The notes beneath the pieces are model-generated. The model searched no databases and was not told the origin of the DNA. It was given only the letters and a program-made list of their open reading frames with translations. Below, piece after piece: positions 60,343-64,000 of a DNA stretch of 64,000 nt. Each line of letters starts with the position of its first letter. The stretch's first letter is position 1. The position numbers and the translations under genes were made by a program. Location: positions 2,604,001 to 2,668,000 of the forward strand of contig NZ_OZ244111.1 of assembly GCF_965215655.1 (NCBI RefSeq), in the 5' to 3' direction. The stretch is from Nioella sp965215655. Its GTDB lineage: Bacteria > Pseudomonadota > Alphaproteobacteria > Rhodobacterales > Rhodobacteraceae.

Positions 60343-60366
60343 CCCTACGGGCTGCCACTTCTTCCC
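60343..60366. repeat. attR: 24-bp core at the right end of the island
   Basis: Right copy of the direct repeat. It carries only the 3' fragment of tRNA-Glu, not a complete gene; the sequence upstream does not form a tRNA. Confidence 0.9.
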
Positions 60367-60449
60367 ATGATCATCTGTCTCAGTCACATCGCGCTACGTG
60401 TGCAATTACTGTGCCGCGCAATGGTTATCTGCACCCCTGAAACGCGAAA

Positions 60450-60476
60450 CCCCGACTGAAGCGGGTCCAGCCGGGG
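60450..60476 (-). terminator. Terminator downstream of the RidA gene
   Basis: On the minus strand CCCCGGCTG pairs with CAGTCGGGG (one G-T pair, 9-nt loop), followed by TTTCGCGTTT, 24 bp after the RidA stop. Confidence 0.65.
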
Positions 60477-60499
60477 CAATTCTTGAGTGTGGTGGAAAC

Positions 60500-60874
60500 T
60501 TAGCCGATTGCGGCGAGGGCCAGCACTTCGATGCGGTAATGCGGCTTGGCCATGCGGGCCTCGACGCAAACGCGCGTGGGCGGGGTGATGTCGGACACCC
60601 ATTCGTCCCACACCGCGTTCATGCCGGCATAGTCTTCCATCTCGCGCAGCCAGATCTGGACCGAGATCAGGTTTTCTCGGGCGGCCCCGGCTTCGGCCAG
60701 CAGCGCGTCGACCTTGGCGAAGACGTCGCGGGACTGGGCCGCGATGTCGCCATCTTCCAGCTGCGACACCTGACCGGCGAGGTGAACGAGGCCATTCTGC
60801 ACGGCAATGGCCGAAAAACGGGAGGAACCGCCGAGCTTGGTCACGGGAGCGGCGGGGGTGGTCATCATGTTCAT
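60500..60874 (-). CDS. RidA family protein
   Basis: A 124-aa RidA (YjgF/YER057c) family protein that hydrolyses reactive enamine/imine intermediates. The core (FSAIAVQNGLVHLAGQVSQLEDGDIAAQSRDVFAKVDALLAEAGAARENLISVQIWLREMEDYAGMNAVWDEWV) and PPTRVCVEARMAKPHYRIEVLALAA are characteristic, with the substrate Arg in TRVCVEA. The start is MNMMTTPAAPV at 60874. The sequence before it is a polypyrimidine run on the coding strand, so no Shine-Dalgarno site is visible. Divergent from a LysR gene. Confidence 0.9.
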   Translation of the reverse strand: MNMMTTPAAPVTKLGGSSRFSAIAVQNGLVHLAGQVSQLEDGDIAAQSRDVFAKVDALLAEAGAARENLISVQIWLREMEDYAGMNAVWDEWVSDITPPTRVCVEARMAKPHYRIEVLALAAIG

Positions 60875-60990
60875 GGGAGGGGAGGTCCAGTTGCGTTTCG
60901 AACGCGGCAAGGCATAGCGCCCTCCCCCGGATTGCAACAGACTCAAATTTGTGGAATCTAATTCAGGGAAACTGAATTTCGGAGCGACCC

Positions 60991-61872
60991 ATGTCCATCA
61001 AGATCGAAATGCTGCGCTGTTTCCGGGCTGTGGTTGACCAAGGCTCGCTTGCCGATGCGGCGGCGATTCTGGGGCGCACGCCCTCTGCCGTGTCGATGAT
61101 GCTCAAGCAGTTCGAGGACCATATCGGCGCGCCGCTCTTCGAAACGGCCCGCAAATCGCGCCTGACGCCACTTGGCCAGCTGATTCACAACGAGGCCCGG
61201 CGAGAGCTGGACCACTTCGACCGCACGGTCTCCACCATCGAGGGGCTGTCTCGGGCAGAGCTTGGCTTTGTCCGGCTGTCGGTCACGCCGTCGCTGGCGC
61301 AATCGGTTCTGCCGCCGATCCTGCATCGCTTCCTTCAGGACCACCCGAATGTGCGCATCGACATGGCCGACATGGATTCCGCCGCCGTGCACCAGGATTT
61401 GCAGGCAGAGCGGGCCGATATCGGTCTGGCCAGCATCGGCGCGCTTCAGGGGTTCGACTGCCGCCCGCTGTTTTCCGACCGGTTCGGCGTGATTTGCCGC
61501 CGCGACCATCCGCTGGCAAAAGACTGGGACCAGCTGACATGGTCGGATCTGGAGGGGATCGACTTCATCGCCAATGGCCTGTGCAGCCAGATCCGGGACG
61601 AAGGGTTTGCCCCCATCCTCGACGGCGCCCGGCTGATGGTGCGCAATACCGCCTCGCTTCTGGGGCTGGTCAAGGCGGGTGTGGGCATCACCGTGCTGCC
61701 CCGGCTGGTGGTGCTGCCCGAATTCACCGATCTGGCCTTTCTGCCGCTGGCCAATGTCAGGGCACGGCGAGAGGTCTGGTTGATCACCCAGCCAAGGCAG
61801 ATGCTGACCCCTGCCGCGCGGGCGCTGGTGGAATCGATCCGACTGGCGCGGATCACGGGCGTGGATCACTAA
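60991..61872 (+). CDS. LysR family transcriptional regulator
   Basis: A 293-aa regulator with a winged helix-turn-helix at the N-terminus (MLRCFRAVVDQGSLADAAAILGRTPSAVSMMLKQFEDHIGAPLFE) and the LysR effector-binding domain (VRLSVTPSLAQSVLPPILHRFLQDHPNVRIDMAD; GVGITVLPRLVVL). It lies upstream of an aldehyde dehydrogenase and dipeptidase on the same strand and divergent from ridA, so it probably controls one or both sets. Start MSIKIEMLRC is preceded by GGAG. Confidence 0.93.
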   Translation: MSIKIEMLRCFRAVVDQGSLADAAAILGRTPSAVSMMLKQFEDHIGAPLFETARKSRLTPLGQLIHNEARRELDHFDRTVSTIEGLSRAELGFVRLSVTPSLAQSVLPPILHRFLQDHPNVRIDMADMDSAAVHQDLQAERADIGLASIGALQGFDCRPLFSDRFGVICRRDHPLAKDWDQLTWSDLEGIDFIANGLCSQIRDEGFAPILDGARLMVRNTASLLGLVKAGVGITVLPRLVVLPEFTDLAFLPLANVRARREVWLITQPRQMLTPAARALVESIRLARITGVDH

Positions 61873-61975
61873 GTTCAGCATTGCTGAAGCAAATTCAATT
61901 TCTTTGCGTTTGCCTGAATCTCCGCTCTGTGGCCCTCTGCCGCTGTTGACACGCGCGCAGAAAGAGGACCGCCAG

Positions 61976-63427
61976 ATGACCGAGACAAAGCTGAATTATA
62001 TCGCCGGGGAATGGGTGTCGGGGATTTCCGAGATCGAGAACCGCAATCCGTCGGATCTGAGCGACCTCGTTGGGATGTTCACCCAGGCGAGCGCTACGCA
62101 GCTCGATGACGCGCTGGACGCCGCCACCCGCGCGCAGGCCGAATGGGCCGCTTACGGGATGGAACGCAAGCAGGCCGTCCTGATGAATATCGGCAATGAG
62201 CTGATGGCGCGGGCCGAGGAACTGGGCACGCTGCTGTCCCGCGAAGAGGGCAAGCCGCTGGCCGAGGGCAAGGGCGAGGTCTATCGCGCCGGGCAGTTCT
62301 TCACCTATTACGCCGCTGAATGCCTACGGCAACTGGGTGAGAATGCCGACTCTGTCCGTGCCGGCGTTGAAATCGATGTGCGACGGGAACCTGTGGGCGT
62401 CGTGGCCGTCATTTCCCCCTGGAACTTCCCGACCGCCACCGCCAGCTGGAAGATCGCGCCTGCGCTTTGCTATGGCAACGCGGTGATCTGGAAACCCGCC
62501 AACGCGACCCCTGCCAGTGCCGTCGCCCTGACCGAGATCATCAGCCGCCAGGACATCCCGAAGGGCCTTTTCAACCTCGTCATGGGCGCAGGCCGCGACG
62601 TGGGCCAGCGGCTGGTGGAAAGCCCGCGCGTGAACGCGATCTCCTTCACCGGCTCGGTGCCCGTCGGGCGCGGCATCGCCATGGCCGCCGTGCAGAACTT
62701 CACCAAGATCCAGGCCGAGATGGGGTCAAAGAACGCGCTTGCCGTGATGGATGACGCTGACCTCGATCTGGCCGTGACGCTGGCCCTTGGCGGCGCCTTT
62801 GGCGGTACCGGTCAGAAATGCACCGCGTCCTCGCGGCTGGTGGTGCATGAAGGCATTCATGATGCGTTCGTGGAAAAGCTGGTCGCTGGCGCGCAGGCGA
62901 TGAAAGTGGGTCACGCTCTGGCAGAGGGCACCCAGATGGGGCCGGTGGTCAGTCAGCAGCAGCTGGACGAAAACCTCGCCTATGTGGATCTGGGCAAATC
63001 CGAAGGTGCGGAACTGGCCTGCGGCGGTCTGCGCCTGAACATGGAGACCGAGGGCTTCTACATGTCCCCCGGCGTGTTCCTGAACACCACCAACGACATG
63101 CGCATCAACCGAGAGGAGATGTTCGCGCCGCTGACCTCCGTCATCAAGGTGGGCAGCTATGACGAGGCACTGGCCACGGTCAACGACACGAATTTCGGCC
63201 TGACCTCGGGCATCGTCACCCGCTCTATCGCGCGGGCCACCCATTTCCGCCGCAATGCGCGCACCGGCGTTGTCACCGTCAACCTGCCCACGGCCGGCAC
63301 CGATTACCACGTGCCCTTTGGCGGGCGCGGCGACAGCAGCTACGGCCCCCGTGAACAGGGCCGCACGGCGGCAGAGTTCTACACCACCGTGAAGACCGCC
63401 TATATCTCTGCGGGGTCGCCGGAATGA
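61976..63427 (+). CDS. NAD(P)-dependent aldehyde dehydrogenase
   Basis: A 483-aa aldehyde dehydrogenase of the semialdehyde/2,5-dioxovalerate branch. Catalytic and cofactor sites are in order: VVAVISPWNFPTATASWKIAPAL, ISFTGSVPVGRGIA, QAEMGSKNALAVMDDADLD (general-base Glu), and the nucleophile Cys in GGTGQKCTASSRLVV. The start MTETKLNYIAGEW at 61976 has AGAGGA upstream. The stop overlaps the next ATG (ATGA). Substrate is probably an omega-oxo acid; position with RidA and a dipeptidase-like gene suggests amino-acid or betaine catabolism (inference). Confidence 0.92.
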   Translation: MTETKLNYIAGEWVSGISEIENRNPSDLSDLVGMFTQASATQLDDALDAATRAQAEWAAYGMERKQAVLMNIGNELMARAEELGTLLSREEGKPLAEGKGEVYRAGQFFTYYAAECLRQLGENADSVRAGVEIDVRREPVGVVAVISPWNFPTATASWKIAPALCYGNAVIWKPANATPASAVALTEIISRQDIPKGLFNLVMGAGRDVGQRLVESPRVNAISFTGSVPVGRGIAMAAVQNFTKIQAEMGSKNALAVMDDADLDLAVTLALGGAFGGTGQKCTASSRLVVHEGIHDAFVEKLVAGAQAMKVGHALAEGTQMGPVVSQQQLDENLAYVDLGKSEGAELACGGLRLNMETEGFYMSPGVFLNTTNDMRINREEMFAPLTSVIKVGSYDEALATVNDTNFGLTSGIVTRSIARATHFRRNARTGVVTVNLPTAGTDYHVPFGGRGDSSYGPREQGRTAAEFYTTVKTAYISAGSPE

Positions 63428-64000
63428 CCTATCGGATCGACTGCCTGCAATATGCCAACTGGTCGGAAAAGATCTTCCGCCAGATGCGCGAAGGTGGCGT
63501 GGACGCGGTCCATGTCACCATCGCCTATCACGAGAATTTCCGCGAGACGGTGCTGAACGTGGAGAAGTGGAACCGCTGGTTCGAGCAGTTTCCGGACCTG
63601 ATCTTTCACGGGGAATGGGCCAGCGATGTGGAAAAGGCCCGCGAAACCGGGCGCACGGCGATTTTCTTCGGCTTCCAGAACCCCAGCCCTATCGAAGACG
63701 ATATCGGGCTGGTCGAGGTCTGGCACAAGCTTGGTGCGCGGTTCATGCAGCTCAGCTATAACAACCAGTCGCTGCTGGCGACGGGCTGTTACGAGGCGGA
63801 AGACCCCGGCCTCACCCGCATGGGCAAGCAGGTCATCAAGGAGATGAACCGCGTGGGGCTGGTGGTCGACATGAGCCACAGCGCCGACCGGTCCACCATC
63901 GAGGCGGCCGAGATCAGCACCCGGCCCATCACGATCACCCATGCCAACCTGCACAGCTGGCAGCCGGCGCTGCGCAACAAGCGCGATGACGTGGTGCGGG
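63424..64000 (+). CDS. M19 renal-dipeptidase-like protein, 3' end outside window
   Basis: The first 192 residues of an M19 family protein, cut by the window edge. The M19 core is visible: GRTAIFFGFQNPSPI, FMQLSYNNQSLLATGCYEAEDPGLTRMGKQVIKEMNRVGLVVDMSHS, and the zinc ligand region RPITITHANLHS. The usual N-terminal DxHxD metal motif is not present; the corresponding place reads RIDCLQYANWS. Coupled to the aldehyde dehydrogenase by an ATGA overlap. Whether it is a dipeptidase or acts on another amide is open. Confidence 0.85.
   Translation, partial: MTYRIDCLQYANWSEKIFRQMREGGVDAVHVTIAYHENFRETVLNVEKWNRWFEQFPDLIFHGEWASDVEKARETGRTAIFFGFQNPSPIEDDIGLVEVWHKLGARFMQLSYNNQSLLATGCYEAEDPGLTRMGKQVIKEMNRVGLVVDMSHSADRSTIEAAEISTRPITITHANLHSWQPALRNKRDDVVR

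Larger units (their letters stand above)
44682..60366. mobile_element. Tyrosine-recombinase genomic island in tRNA-Glu
   Basis: A 15.7-kb segment bounded by a perfect 24-bp direct repeat that begins CCCTACGGGCTGCC and ends CTTCTTCCC. An integrase gene reads toward the tRNA from just inside the left end. Inside are small DNA-binding proteins, an XRE regulator, an IS element, a type IIG restriction-modification gene, an IetAS-like pair, a second recombinase and hypothetical genes. Sequence from ~45 to 52 kb is visibly less GC-rich than the flanks. No conjugation, replication or phage structural genes were recognised, so it is an integrative island rather than a prophage or complete ICE. Confidence 0.9.

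Noticed and set aside
60341..60360. Second tRNA gene at the right island end
   Set aside because: Only the 3' end of tRNA-Glu is present; no anticodon or D arm upstream.
1..64000. CRISPR array
   Set aside because: No regularly spaced direct repeats with unique spacers; the only tandem array has 11-bp units without spacers.

Overview
The window looks like chromosomal DNA from a GC-rich marine alphaproteobacterium of the Rhodobacterales (Roseobacter group). This rests on protein sequence character, on a fused malic enzyme/phosphotransacetylase, class II fructose bisphosphatase, Hint-domain proteins, an Omp25-type barrel, DmdB- and DmdC-like acyl-CoA enzymes, and TTAA-N7-TTAAC (CtrA-type) boxes. 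No rRNA, CRISPR array or replication origin was seen.

Left part (1-14 kb). A DUF952-DUF1330 fusion overlaps pyrD. A leftward set follows (MATE exporter and two hotdog thioesterases), then a MerR regulator and a GT61-type glycosyltransferase. A second MerR gene sits behind a perfect 16-bp palindrome and leads a rightward beta-oxidation cluster: acyl-CoA dehydrogenase, small protein, GST, membrane protein, thiolase, cupin and a bifunctional hydratase/3-hydroxyacyl-CoA dehydrogenase.

Middle (14-44.6 kb). This holds two Hint-type proteins, a DmdB-like acyl-CoA ligase next to a metal-ligand-less M24 protein, a degenerate peptidase-like membrane protein behind an 11-bp tandem repeat, and a SPOR protein. 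The nucleoside salvage operon cdd-deoA-deoB-add-upp follows. Next come a cytosolic hybrid histidine kinase with an upstream CtrA box, prpE, an outer-membrane barrel with two CtrA boxes, maeB, nadK and glyA. Then come a decayed GST gene, a nitrilase/M24 pair, a TetR regulator, a small lipoprotein, hom, glpX and recJ.

Genomic island (44,682-60,366). A tyrosine-recombinase island is inserted at the 3' end of tRNA-Glu(TTC) and bounded by a 24-bp direct repeat. The integrase end carries a small DNA-binding-like protein and two divergent ribbon-helix-helix proteins separated by three TATGGC-N5-GCCATA operators. Beside them is an XRE regulator divergent from a TolA-like duplicated-domain membrane protein, with two AGAAC-N5-GTTC operators between. 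The cargo looks like antiviral defence: an AAA ATPase plus subtilase pair resembling IetAS, whose protease is split by a 771-bp IS1595-type element, and a 1397-aa type IIG restriction-modification protein. At the far end are a second tyrosine recombinase overlapping a RarA/MgsA C-terminal-domain-like protein, and a protein with an HNH-like LDRIDN motif.

Right end (60.4-64 kb). Core-like sequence resumes with RidA, LysR, an aldehyde dehydrogenase and an M19 dipeptidase-like protein cut by the window edge.
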